64,000 bases of DNA, from positions 3,481,001-3,545,000 of the forward strand of contig NC_080058.1 of assembly GCF_026212465.1 (NCBI RefSeq). The letters run 5' to 3'. Positions 48,801 through 62,205 of the stretch are shown here, piece by piece. The translations under genes and the position numbers were made by a program. Each line of letters starts with the position of its first letter. The stretch's first letter is position 1. This DNA comes from Amaranthus tricolor (Eukaryota; Streptophyta; Magnoliopsida; Caryophyllales; Amaranthaceae). The notes under the pieces were generated by a model. The model had not been told where the DNA came from. It saw only the letters and a list, made by a program, of their open reading frames with translations, and made no database searches.

Positions 48801-50059
48801 CGGCAATGCAATGAAAACAAATGACCCAAAACACGGTACGACAATCGATTAAACTTTTAGCTGAGTTGATTACTGAACCATCTTTGTCAATTAAGCTGGT
48901 GGAATACATAAGAATGGACACCACAATAGATTTTTCTTCTTATTGGTTGTTTTGAGTTGACCATCAAAAAGGTATAGCTGGTCTTATCTTTGGGTAGAAT
49001 TGATCAGTTTAGTTGTTTAACCCAACAATGGTGGATCATCCTATCAAACAATGACATGGTGAACTTAGCTCTTCAAATATACAGATAATATTATTATTAC
49101 ATTGATGAATGATGGCTAATGTATTTGAATAAACTGGAATACTTGAAAGATCTGAATATAATATGAAGTATATATGTAATTTGTGATGAGTCTGATTCCA
49201 CTACTCTCTATTCTGCCCAGAAAACTGTGTTAAAATTGTGCATGAAAAGTGATTAAATTAGTTTAATAGAAGTGTTTTAATGCATGATAAAACACTTAAA
49301 ACATACTACTTGTGCTACAGCCGCCATACGTCAGAGCACCAAGCGCGCAGAAAAGGCTTTGTGAATGCTTGTCGCTTATTGTAGTCTTAAGCTTGGATAA
49401 AGGAGATGGGTGATCTGGTTGTTACAAATCTAGTTACATCTAAGGGCAAAGCTAAAATTTTGAATTATGATACACTAGCAAAGAGAATAATATAGTTAAA
49501 TAAACGATATACTAGCAATTCAACTCCATTCTTTTCGATATACTACAAAATAAATATAAATTGTACTTGATTTTGTGATACTTTATTAGCCAGCATATTA
49601 TATAGTAGTATTAAAAAAGGGTTGGGTTAAAATGCAATGGGTCGCATGTTTGGACAAGGAGGGGCGAGTATCTCCCGCCTCTTATGTAACTTCGCCCTCA
49701 TGATCATGAATCAAAATTCAAACTATTATGTAGGCTTATGTAACGGATCTTAATATTTTCGAATTAAGTTTTTGACATTGTTATTGTGTTGATTCTATCT
49801 ATCTCCAATAACTGCAAGTAGCTCATGTAGCAATGATATGTTGTATGTAGCTTGAATATAGAAGCTTGTTTACTTGTAGACAATAATATTTTACTCGTGA
49901 ATATATTCGTGAACGAATTCACGATCTTAAATCTTACGATACACTAAAAAAAAACTCTTGTATCGAAAAATAAATGGAGTAAAACTAAGAGGAAGGGAGT
50001 ACATGTTAGTTATCTTTATTCACACAATACAAGCATTAATAAGATTTATCAACTTGATC

Positions 50060-50175
50060 AGAGCCGAGTTTCGTGTCAGTTGGAGCTAGTACAACTTTTT
50101 CTAGACACGATCTTAGGTTCGAATATCAGCTAATCCTCCTCTTCACTCAGTCTACATTAAAATAAAAATCGGATA
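50060..50175 (+). repeat. tRNA-derived SINE head (family C or related)
   Basis: Box A-like TGTCAGTTGGAGCTAGTAC and box B-like GGTTCGAATATC (about 50116-50127) are spaced as in a tRNA-derived RNA polymerase III promoter. It lies about 110 bases upstream of the peroxidase TATA box. The 3' part is AT-rich and its end is unclear. Confidence 0.5.
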
Positions 50176-50284
50176 ATAAAAAAAATAAAGTGACAACTTT
50201 TTTTGACTATATTATATTTTATAATTAGTTTCAACTTGATGGAATATAATAGAAAAAAGTAATAGTTAGTTGCTAATAATCCCT

Positions 50285-50292
50285 TATAAATA
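50285..50292 (+). promoter_or_regulatory. TATA box of the peroxidase gene
   Basis: TATAAATA, 67 bases before the ATG, with an expected transcription start around 50315-50320. This gives a leader of about 40 bases, normal for plant peroxidase genes. Confidence 0.7.
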
Positions 50293-50313
50293 GAGTTCCC
50301 ACAAGAGTAATGA

Positions 50314-52312
<1,999 letters not shown>

Positions 52313-52325
52313 ACTTGGCTCGAGA

Positions 52326-52458
52326 ATCTTGGATTAGCCTAGTGTTTAAGAGTTTTCTTTTCATCTTTACTGACAAGAGTTTGATTCTCACCGCCTATAA
52401 AAAGGATCAGTTCCCTCTCCGTAGTGCAATTTGTCGATGTATTTAAATAGATGCTTGC
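52326..52458 (+). repeat. tRNA-derived SINE (family C) in the peroxidase 3' UTR
   Basis: It starts 14 bases after the peroxidase stop. Box A-like TTAGCCTAGTGTTTAAGAG and box B-like GAGTTTGATTCTC are followed by ACCGCCTATAAAAAGGATCA, CCCTCTCCGTAGTG and GATGTATTTAAATAG, matching the copy at 47622. It probably supplies much of the 3' UTR. Confidence 0.65.
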
Positions 52459-52474
52459 CAAATGAAGCTATATC

Positions 52475-52480
52475 AATAAA
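52475..52480 (+). terminator. Poly(A) signal of the peroxidase
   Basis: AATAAATAAAATG occurs 163 bases after the stop, just beyond the SINE, in an AT-rich context suitable for cleavage about 15-30 bases downstream. Confidence 0.55.
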
Positions 52481-53024
52481 TAAAATGATTTAATAGACAT
52501 GTTTTCATAGGAAATGAATAGGTTTTCTTTACAAGTTATGAACATTAATTTGTAAATGTTCAATGAGTGAGCCTGTGTCAACTACACTCTCTTTTTGAAT
52601 GTCGGTCACATACTCGACAATCGACACCAGTAGCACTATAAGACCTCATTAAGCCTCGATTTTCTCTTCGATGCTAAGATCCACCTGAAAAGCATCAAAA
52701 TCGCATTAGTTTAAGAATCGATTTCTCTCTCAGATGAATGGAAGCTTACTAATTATGAATACGCCTTATAACAGCATCCGATATAAATAGCCCAAGAGTG
52801 ACTACTGACTAGTGTATATAGCAACGAAAAATGAACATTCTATCAAGTCTATCATTATATCATGATAACGGAAACTACAAGCTATTGAATGTTTTGCGTT
52901 TCCATCAACATAAATTACAAGGAAAGACAGCAGATTGGTTGCTCAACTTTGTCCGAAGACAAGTAGGTCATTTTACACTCGACTATTCAGAGAATCAAAT
53001 AGATATAATGATTTTAGTACTAAC

Positions 53025-55176
53025 TGTAACATTTGAGGAATTAATATTAAGAAAATTAAAATAAATATTGGAACGAGAATTGTCGTGGGTTGAGTTGAAT
53101 AAATAATTGCGAGCTAAGATTATGAGATAGTAAATAATTGGGCCAATTATACATCTCTTTTAATAATTAATTTTCCTTACTTCCCCATTATTATTCAATT
53201 TATTTTTTTTCTATATCCTTATTTTCTAGGAGCATATATTAAAAGCCAAAATGAAATTGGATATTACCCTAACAAACCGTTACTCATCTCAACCCAACAA
53301 AACGCCACGAAATTCCTTCGAACTTTAACTGGCGGCCATTAAGCAGAATTTTTTCGCAGCTTTCTTCTTCACTCACCGCCTAAATCTTGAAGTTAAAAAC
53401 CGCCATTGTTGATTACTCAAACATATTGGGCATCTAGGGTTCGACTATTCATTAGGCTCAAAGACTACACTTCCTTATTCTTCTTGACTAGTTGTGCAGT
53501 CCTTCAACAGCCATTAAACCAACCTTTTCCTCTCAAAATTAGTATGAAACAGTACCCTTCCTCGCTGAAATTTATCAATCTATAATTCTCTGAGTTCGAA
53601 TCCCAATCGCGTCTGTTCTTGGACTCCTTCTCGCAACAGAAGTGCGACAGCAACTAGACGGTGTGAGGGATTTGAAAGCTGCAGTTTCTCTTTAAATATT
53701 GTGGTAAATTGCTTTGTCTATTCAATTCTTATGTCAACCCTAGATTTTTACACACTCCTCTTCCCTATTATGTTTAAATCATTTTATTACTTTTATATCA
53801 TCAAAGATTCAATACAACCATGAGATTGATTAGTTGACTTCAAGATTTACGATATATGTTGTTTCAATAAGAGTAGATGAACTTCATGACTGAATGATAT
53901 TAAATTGGTGGATCTTGAGATGATGGGATTGGATTAAATAAATGTTGAGATTATGAATTTGATGGATGAATAGTTGTAAAGATTAATGGTGGATAATTTG
54001 ACATTTTTGGATGACTTTTTAGATTCTTTTGAATATCGTTGGTTTTGGGTTTATATGAACATATTGTATTTAACTGGAGATATAAAGAGAACAATGGAGA
54101 TGAGTAATCTTGGGATATAAACTAGTCTAGAAGACGGTTATAATATTTTGATGCTACATTGGCGATTGAAGTTAGAAACTTGTGCAATTCTTTGATGATT
54201 AGAAATGTTAGAATATTATCCTTGATTAAGTTGCAGTTTTAGAAAGAGGTGCAATAAGTTATATAAATCTAGATTGCAGTATTGAACGCTCTTTCGTGAT
54301 GTTATGATTTGTTATACTTTAGGAGGTGATATCATCAAGAAACCTGTGATTTGTTATACTTTAGGAGGTGATAGCATCAAGGAACCTGTGATTTGTTATA
54401 CTTTAGAAGGTGATATCATTAAGGAATCTTTCTAGTGATCACGGAGAACCAAACTTAGCTCCTTGAAGCATTTTTGGTGAGTAGTAGCAGTCCCTTAAAG
54501 GGTCTGGCCAGACTACAATTTTGAAATTTGTTTTATTAAAGCTGTAAATTTTATGATGTTGAGACAAATTTATTATGAATGATTATGCTGATATTGATAT
54601 GGTCAATGGATCGGGCTCATGAGCTGGTCATTGACGGAGTAGAGGGAAAATCTCCCTTGCTCCCTATTTTGGGGTGAATTGTCATTCAAATATTAACTAA
54701 CTTCACCCGAGAGTGACATAGCCTTAGAGATATGGATGTTCCTCTCAACTAGACTCCCTGTGCCCACATACATCTAGGAAACTGATGTTGCTTCATTTAC
54801 TGTGTTTTGTTGTTTTAGATTTTTACTTCTCATTCAGTTTAACCTGACCCAACCGATCGAGAACGATGGATTAGCGGTGGTGATTAGAGTTACATGGATG
54901 TTAAATTGAGATGAGTACGTGAGAAGTTGTAGCTTTGTATTAGGTTTTGGTAAATGTATATTGGACTAGATTGTATTGATTATGTTGGAATTTTATAATC
55001 ACTTTAATGATTACTTGTATTTTAGTTAGATGTTTGGATTGAGAATTAGCTGATATAGCTATGTCTTAGAACTGGTGATCCCTTTGCACAAGTTATGGAA
55101 TTGAGATTTAAGTTTCTTGGAAAATAACTCTGTAATGACCCTGTTTACTCAGTCAACGGTAAATCGAGTTGTTACA
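53025..55176. mobile_element. Probable solo LTR of a Ty3/gypsy (Tekay/Del-like) retrotransposon
   Basis: A 2.15-kb stretch beginning TGTAAC and ending GTTACA, perfect 6-base inverted ends of the TG...CA type. The flanking 5 bases are CTAAC (53020-53024) and TTAAC (55177-55181), one mismatch. The length, the absence of coding frames and the final TAATGACCC...GTTGTTACA segment resemble long chromovirus LTRs. No primer-binding site or gag-pol is adjacent, hence a solo LTR left by recombination. The ends were chosen by eye. Confidence 0.5.
54306..54431 (+). repeat. Three 42-base tandem repeats
   Basis: The block GATTTGTTATACTTTAGGAG starts at 54306, 54348 and, slightly changed, 54390: an exact 42-base period with few differences between units. 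It lies inside the presumed solo LTR, as LTR-internal tandem arrays often do. Confidence 0.85.
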
Positions 55177-57417
55177 TTAACTGCTCTTTAGCCACCATGG
55201 GCATGATGACAACATATGCCTTAGCATCAACAGTCTAAATGCTTATTTCTATAAGGCCAATTGAGCACACGGGTATTACACTCATAACAGATGCAGAAAG
55301 GGTGCATTTAAAACTCCCCCTAGGCTTGTTTCTGAACTTTCGGTGGCCTAGGGGTGATATTAGATATAGGTGCTCTTATCACTCTTTCAAATATTATAAA
55401 GCAAATTAAATTTTCAATTTCAAATATTTAAGAGATGAAGAAGTTTTTTATTTGTTTTTGAGAAAGATGCGTATAAAATCTTTTTCATTTTGTGTACTTG
55501 TCGGACAATTAATTCTTTTGCCAACAATATTCCACTACAACTCTTAATCTTTGGTCTTTTTATTTTTTAATGCTTTAATTTAAACCTAGAGAATTTCTAA
55601 AATATGGGGTCTTGGGCCTTTGCCTCACCCGCCCTTGGCCAAATACGGGCTTGACTCGCACTTAAGACCAGGAAGAGTTTTGGAGATTTTGAAGCCTGAC
55701 GGGGATATATCTTAAGAGCCCCCATTTTAAAGGCTATAATTCACACCTCCGAAAGTTTTCGAGGATGAAATGATGGCAGAACCACAAATATCAGCCATAA
55801 GAAACCATAAATGGCCTCAAGAAGGCCACAAAATGTCCTTGGAAAGCATGCAAGCACATAATGATAGAACCACAAATAAAGGCCATATGGCCGAACTTGC
55901 TTTTACAAAGGGGTTATATTCACCCATGACTCATAGGAAGTATGAATCTTTTTGAAGATTTCAAGATGGGGGTTGGGACGTTCCAAGAAGTGCTACTTAG
56001 GCTATAATATAAAGCTTCTAAGACCTTCACAAAAAAATTTTGGGTCCAACCGGAAGGGCAACATTTGGACTCTAGGAATAAGGACAAAGTATATCAAGTG
56101 TCATTTTAGCACAAATGATATAAGTATACAAGAAATTAAATAACATTTTATTACCCCAACGCCATTAAGCGACTATTACTTAGAGGGGATTTAGAAGGGT
56201 CAAACATACGCAATCTTATCATTGTCAATGATAAAACTAATTAGAAGTTTGTTTTGAATCGACCCTTTCTAAAAAATGTCATGTGCAACTTCACATAAAA
56301 AAGAAGTGCAAATGATCCAATGAATTATTTTACGTTAGCCCATTATAACCCGAAACCAAAGAGGTATTTTACGTTAGCCATTATAACTCGAAACCAAAGA
56401 GGTATATAGATGTTGGTCCAATCCTTTCTTTATTAAATAAATTCTTCATATCTTTCTTTCATACTTCATGATGCTTAATCTTTAATCCTTCTTTCATTTT
56501 AATTTTTTTTTCAATGAGGTTTGACCTTAGATTACATTACATTGGACAGCATGCTTCATCAATTAAGCCAAAAACTAAACCATTAAAATACTTTGTCAAG
56601 TTTCTCCCCAATTTTTTATTTATAAAAATTGGTCAACAGAGATTAAATAAATTGATTAGTGAATTATTAAAGTTCAAGTCAACCTCATTACCAAAGACAT
56701 ATCTATACTTTAGTTCTACTGCCTTTTTTGGAGTTGTTAATTTATATGTTAAAAGGCGAATTCAAGTAAAATAGTTTTTGGAATCAGGTTGGATTATACT
56801 TAATTTTGATTAATTTAATTAATTTTAAATAGTTGAGAGATCACTAAACCATTGACGATTCGTTTGGTTGTTAGTATCAAATATAACTAATGGAAATAAA
56901 TTATATTGTAACTTTTCATGAGTTTAACGTGATATTATATTAAAAGCTGATCATAAAAAACAAAAATATTGTTCACATTCATCATTACATTCTAATATTA
57001 CATTTTCAAATAATAATATGTTGTACCGAAATTTGAAAGAAAATAAATATTAAAATGCAATAAGTATAAACATTAAATTTATCAATATATTTTCCACTAA
57101 AATTATATATATATATTTTATTATCATTTACATTATTTGATACCGACAACTAAACCACTATTTAATTCTTTGTGTTCTGTCTTTGTTAGTACTTAGTATC
57201 ACAACTTATTGCCCACAAGAAAAAATGCAATAATAACCCAATAATTGTCTTCAACCCACCTGTCCAAATCCACGCAAATTAATACTAGCCTGAAAATTTT
57301 AAGTCAAGATTCATAAAGTATACTCCAATCCTAAGAAATAAATACTGAAATTGAATAGCACATATTTTGATTTGGTGGGATTTCTTTTTTGGTCTATAGA
57401 CTCTATACTCTCAAGAA
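55177..57417. other. Intergenic region upstream of the metal transporter
   Basis: No gene seen. The short open frames near 55770-56140 and 56514-56774 show no family signature and are probably chance. It contains a reverse-oriented SINE at 56158-56312. The final part (57100-57417) should hold the promoter and leader of the MTP8-like gene; TATATATATAT at about 57106-57117 is a weak TATA candidate. Confidence 0.5.
56158..56312 (-). repeat. SINE copy (family A)
   Basis: On the minus strand: GCACTTCTTTTTTATGTGAA, GTTGCACATGACATTTTT, AAAGGGTCGATTC, a central region with ATTGACAATGATAAGATTGC, and TAAGTAATAGTCGCTTAATGG. Heads, core and the CTTAATGGCGTTGGGGTAAT end follow the order of the copy at 62635. 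Confidence 0.6.
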
Positions 57418-60400
57418 ATGGAGGCTGAAAATGGCCAAACTTCTCCTTTGTTAAGAAGCCCGAGTAGGAGACTGAGTCAAAACGGTAGACTTCGAAGGGG
57501 TAACTCAGTTAACTCGTTAAGAAATGAGTTCATTTCCAGATTGCCTGATAAACTTCGTTCTGGGGTTGATGATGAATCTTTGTATGAAGTTGACTTCTCT
57601 AAAACTCATGGTTTAACTCAAGGTGATGAATTTTCTCTTATATTAATTAATTCCTTTTATGGGTTTATTTTCTTTTATTCATTTGTTAATTAATTTCCAG
57701 ATTTCTTACTAATTTGAATAAAAAATCAGTTGGTAAAAGCAAGTGAAATTCTTTTTTCAATTTCGGAAAAAGAAAGTGAAGTTCTTTTTCATCATAAAAA
57801 GGTATTCTTTTTGTGTGTTCTTTATTTTGGTGGTTATTAATAGAAAGGGACATGATATTCTGTTGAATCTTTAAAGAAGAATGTGTTAGGAAGTTCATAT
57901 CATCATATGACTAATGATTGTCCTGTCACCTCAGTGTTGTTTAGTACTTGAATGTATGAATTAGTTTTGTATGTAGGTAGCATATAATTGATTTGAGGAA
58001 AGGGATTCTAGGTCTGGGCCCACCTAGGTCATAGCTCGGTGGCGGTTATTGATTAAAAATCATATTAATATTGAATTTTGTGTCATGTTACACAGAAGAA
58101 TGACAACTGAGTTCGTTCAATACACCTGTAGAGATGAATGTTGGAAAGTGATTCTAGGGTTGGGCCCACCTAGGCCATAGTTTCGGTCATTGATTAAAAT
58201 TACCTTGAAATTGAATCGTGTAATATAACACGGAAGAATGACAACTGAGTTTGTTCAACACTTGTGCAAAGATGAATGTTTGGCGCACCCTATACTAATA
58301 CTTTGGACTCGTCTTTGTTTGTAATGCTCAATTTTCTTGATTGGCATGTCAATTTGATTTTCTTCTTTGTTGCTTCTTTTTGTGTAATGAAATCAAGTTA
58401 TTTGTGTAGTAATGCTTTTGGTCGAGGATGGTAAGCATATTTTGTGAGGATTATTTCCTTAATTCCTTCATTCTTGTCATGAAAAATATTTTTCTTATCC
58501 ATGTCATTGAGTTTAACTTTAAACTTTCATAAATTATTGTATGAAACGGTCTGACCGTGAGACATGCCTCATACTTGGGTTAAATAGCACAATAATAGAA
58601 ATATTTAGCTTATGGGCTTCTTGTTTTGAGGTCGTGTTACCGTTAGACAGTCTCATACAAGACGGATTGTTAAACTACTAGATGACTTATTGATATCCTA
58701 CTTCAACCTAGGATTAGTGATGGTATTCTTTAGGAGGATAATGTGCATCTAATGTGATGATTGGGTTTGTCGTGTTGGGTTTGAATCAGTCACCCCAAAT
58801 CTTGAGGTTTAAACTACAAATCTTTTTAGCAATTTTTCGATTTTTGGTGGATTCACAATGTTCTCAATTTGGATTGATTTTGTTTGTGTTGGGATCTCTG
58901 ATTATGATGCCTTTGTTTTAGGAGAGAAGGAATACTACGAGAGACAATTGGCTACTTTGAGATCATTCGAGGAGGTGGATCATGTAGTCCAATCTGGTTC
59001 ACCGGAAGAGGATGATGAAGAAGAAGCTCAACATGAACGAGCTATGAGGATCTCAAATTACGCTAATATTGTGCTTTTAGCGTTCAAGGTATTGCGTTTA
59101 TTTGTTTGAATACTCAGTTATTAAATCATTACTACCGTCTTTGATTCATGTCTTTGGATGAATGTTAAACGTACCTATACAGAAACATGAACTAAGCTTT
59201 CGTAAATCCTTGTTCCGACTCTATACCTCGTACAAGTGCGACATAATTCATTGCAACAAACAAAAGATTCTCGATTGTTTAGTTATGCACTTCTTTTGAG
59301 TTTTCGACATGCTAAGCCCTCGGTATATGCTTAATGTCTAGATCTATGCTACCATAAAGACTGGATCACTAGCCATTGCTGCCTCAACATTGGATTCTTT
59401 GCTCGACCTTATGGCCGGTGGTATACTTTGGTTCACTCATCTTTCAATGAAAAGCATCAATATCTATAAGTACCCGATTGGAAAGTTACGTGTCCAGCCA
59501 GTAGGGATCATTATATTCGCGGCCATTATGGCTACTCTAGGTATGTGACTACCAATTGATCCAGTGTAACATAATTTGCTTTTTCAATTCTACGATTTGC
59601 TCAAAATGCCTCAAAAATAGTTCAAAACTGACCAGAATTCACTTTTTTCAATTCGTAATTCACGAGTTTGTTATTAATAATAATGAAACTCTAATTTGAT
59701 CTTTGATATTGCACTACAGGATTTCAAGTTCTCATACAAGCTATAGAACAATTGATCAAAAACGAAGCTGCTGAAAAAATGTCGTCCAACCAGTATCTAT
59801 GGCTCTGCGCGATTATGATAACAGCTACTGTAGTAAAACTCGCTTTGTTCTTTTATTGTAGAGGCTCTGGGAATGAAATTGTCCGTGCTTATGCGAAGGT
59901 ACATGTATAATACATATGTATACGACTATTTCATTCGTTGGCGCTAATTTTTCCTATTCTTCTCGACTAACCTTTTACTTTTCCGGCTATGAAAAGGATC
60001 ATTACTTCGATGTCGTGACAAATGTGGTGGGTTTAGTTGCTGCAATTCTTGGGGACAAGCTTTACTGGTGGATAGACCCTTCTGGGGCTATTCTCCTTGC
60101 AATTTATACCATTGCCAATTGGTCCGGAACTGTTTTGGAGAATGCAGGTAACCATATCTAACTTTTGAGCTTTTCTTTCGGTTCATATTGGTAGTGTTTT
60201 CTTTCTTATTTTCCTATAAATTCCGATTTCTAAAATTTACGATGGCACACTCGAACTCCAAGTAGAAGTACCAAAACTGAACTTTTGCTTAGAATCTGTG
60301 GTTATATCTTTTAATCTTTACTTTTTTTTTATCGGGAATAAGGCTGGAAAATCCGTATCAGTGAACTAATGTTAGAAATTGTGGTTAGAATGTTTTAGTT

Positions 60401-60869
60401 TTCATCAGCAAACTTTTCTTGGTGCATTGGAATGTATTGTGTTAATGACTCGAATTGGTCTGCAGTTTCACTAATAGGACAGACGGCTCCTCCGGAAGTC
60501 CTGCAAAAATTTACATACCTCGTTATAAGGCACCCTCAAGTTAAACGCGTCGACACAGTTCGTGCTTACACTTTTGGCGTGCTTTACTTTGTGGAAGTGC
60601 GTAAGCTTCATGGTTTTCTACATTCTTTTCTTGTGTCCTACTGTATGACTTACATCGCTGTTATATATTCTCCCATTTCGTTTAAATAGGTCGACATAGA
60701 ACTCCCCGAGGAAATTCCTTTGAAAGAAGCACATGCCATTGGAGAGTCATTACAAAATAAGCTAGAGAAACTCCCCGAAGTGGAGCGAGCATTCGTGCAT
60801 TTAGATTTTGAATGTGAACACAAACCGGAGCACACGGTTTTAAGCAAGCTGCCTAATACCGACCCCTGA
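57418..60869 (+). CDS. MTP8: Mn-type cation diffusion facilitator, MTP8-like (7 exons)
   Basis: A proton-coupled exporter that moves manganese (and possibly iron) into vacuole or Golgi compartments; known roles are in Mn tolerance and seed loading. Exons: 57418-57622, 58922-59088, 59342-59540, 59720-59898, 59997-60147, 60466-60596, 60690-60869. They total 1212 bases, 403 residues, the normal size. Signature metal-site motifs are DSLLD (D142, D146) in the second membrane helix and DHYFD (D251, D255) in the fifth; the D rather than H at the first position marks Mn-CDFs. Others: [62 protein letters not shown], and the C-terminal cytosolic domain to [18 protein letters not shown]. The N-terminus ([20 protein letters not shown]) and a [12 protein letters not shown] second exon favour MTP8 over MTP11; MTP9/10 is the next best guess. 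All introns are GT-AG. Confidence 0.93.
58004..58290 (+). repeat. 146-base tandem duplication in intron 1 of MTP8
   Basis: Two diverged copies start at 58004 and 58150 with GATTCTAGG, each followed by TGGGCCCACCTAGG, a TCATTGATTAAAA-like segment, GAAGAATGACAACTGAGTT and AGATGAATGTT. The copies are about 80 percent alike by eye. No function is evident. Confidence 0.75.
59575..59665 (+). repeat. Dispersed repeat, copy 1 (MTP8 intron 3)
   Basis: Contains CGATTTGCTCAAAATGCC, AATAGTTCAAAACTGACCAG, AATTCACTTTTTTC and ATTCACGAG. The same order occurs at 63400-63478 in the kinase intron (GCGATTCGCTCAAATTTGCC, AATAGCCTAAAACCGACCAT, AATTCGCTTTTTTAG, ATTCACGAG). Family unknown to me. Confidence 0.6.
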
Positions 60870-62205
60870 TTGTTGAAGCTTCAGATTTTATTGATCTAAT
60901 TTTCTATGAAAAGCATGGTTTTTTCTTAACTGGTTATTTGTTTCACTTCTCGATTGTGTTATATCTCAACATACAACCGACAAGTCCCAACTGCTACCGA
61001 GTTGAATGATTGCTGAGATAGACTTTAAAGCGTCATAATACTGACTGTCCAAGCTTCTATGTCGATACAATCAAGCAAAATGGCATTTTGTTGCCTCAAT
61101 AGTTCAACTACAATTTTGTAATAACTAGCAACTAGTTTGCAGTTTTGATAATTATATTATATAAATAAATTTCAAGAGTCAAATTGCTTGGAAAAAAATT
61201 CAACTAATTTGTCAAATTGTGTATGAACATTATTCAAGCTTAAATGAAAAACTAGAGGTTACAAAAGAATTGTTTAAATTGGGTTTGGATCAAGTATATT
61301 CGAATTTCGAAGAGCTTACTATGATGGTGTTAATCGACATTATTTGAATTAATTTTCGGACTCCAATAGGTAATTCAAAGATCAAACAATTTTGAGCCTC
61401 AATTGACATTGGCCGAAACTTGGTCTTTCGGACTTTCAAGGACTGTTGAGGGCGTATCGGTGCTCTTCCAACCACCTGTTACGCTGTTTCAGGGTTGGTA
61501 GGCAGTTAAAGAGAAACACAACTCTTCCCAAGGCCCCCAAAAGTTCTTATTAAAATATTTGCTACTATCACCAAGATATGCATCAACGGCCGCTCCACCT
61601 AACTCACACCATAAGTTTTGTGACTGTTATGCCCCACTAATCAATGGGCCTTCTAAGTTCTCGATAAACAGACCAAGTATATTAAAGAAACAAGATCTAT
61701 GGACTATCGACCAAGGGCAAGAATAAAATTGTAGTTTGAAATCTTAACAACCATGGCTGATAACCTAAACTGGCCCAATCAATAAGATGCCATCGACAGT
61801 CGGTATAGGAAAAATAAGCCAAATTGGCGGACATGCCTAACCCAACACTCATCAACACGATGCATTAATACAGATCGAGACAGCAGAATAAACATAAATA
61901 ACACCATTTTATATTATATATCTTACAACAGGACAAAGGAGACACCATTGGGGATAAATTAGCAGATACAACATACAGGAATCTGCTTCACATACTTGCC
62001 CAAGAAACAGAGCTCCCCCCAACTCGACTCCTAACTCCATTCCTCGCAAATTATAATTTCGTTCATATATTCTCTTACAACTTGCTAGTTACAGAAACCT
62101 GCTTCTCACGTACTTACCCAAGAAACAGAGTTCCCCTCAACTCGTCCCTTATAAAGTATATCTTTGTTCTCATTTTCTCTTACGACTTGCTTAGTTACAC
62201 GGAAA
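60870..62205. other. Intergenic region between MTP8 and the kinase
   Basis: The two genes converge here. It holds the MTP8 3' UTR (AATAAATTTC near 61161 is a possible poly(A) signal), the 25S rDNA-like fragment at about 61410-61675, and the 3' UTR of the kinase. No other gene seen. Confidence 0.6.
61410..61675 (-). pseudogene. Decayed fragment of nuclear 25S rRNA
   Basis: Read on the plus strand, the sequence follows the antisense of plant 25S rRNA in order: TCGGTGCTCTTCCAACCACC, a GGTTGGTAGGCAGTTAAA block, CAACTCTTCCCAAGGCCCCC, then (after an internal deletion) AAAGTTCTTATTAAAATATT, TGCTACTATCACCAAGATAT, GCATCAACGGCCGCTCCACC and a block ending AATGGGCCTTCTA. Nearly all differences from the rRNA are C to T or G to A, as in long-methylated DNA. 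It is not a working rRNA gene. The resemblance is from memory of the conserved rRNA; the left edge is uncertain. Confidence 0.75.

Noticed and set aside
48703..48924. Minus-strand frame of 73 codons
   Set aside because: Overlaps the reverse SINE copy at 48661-48800; the frame is incidental.
55770..56143. Two short plus-strand frames as a small gene
   Set aside because: No start context, splice pattern or recognisable domain; composition like the surroundings.
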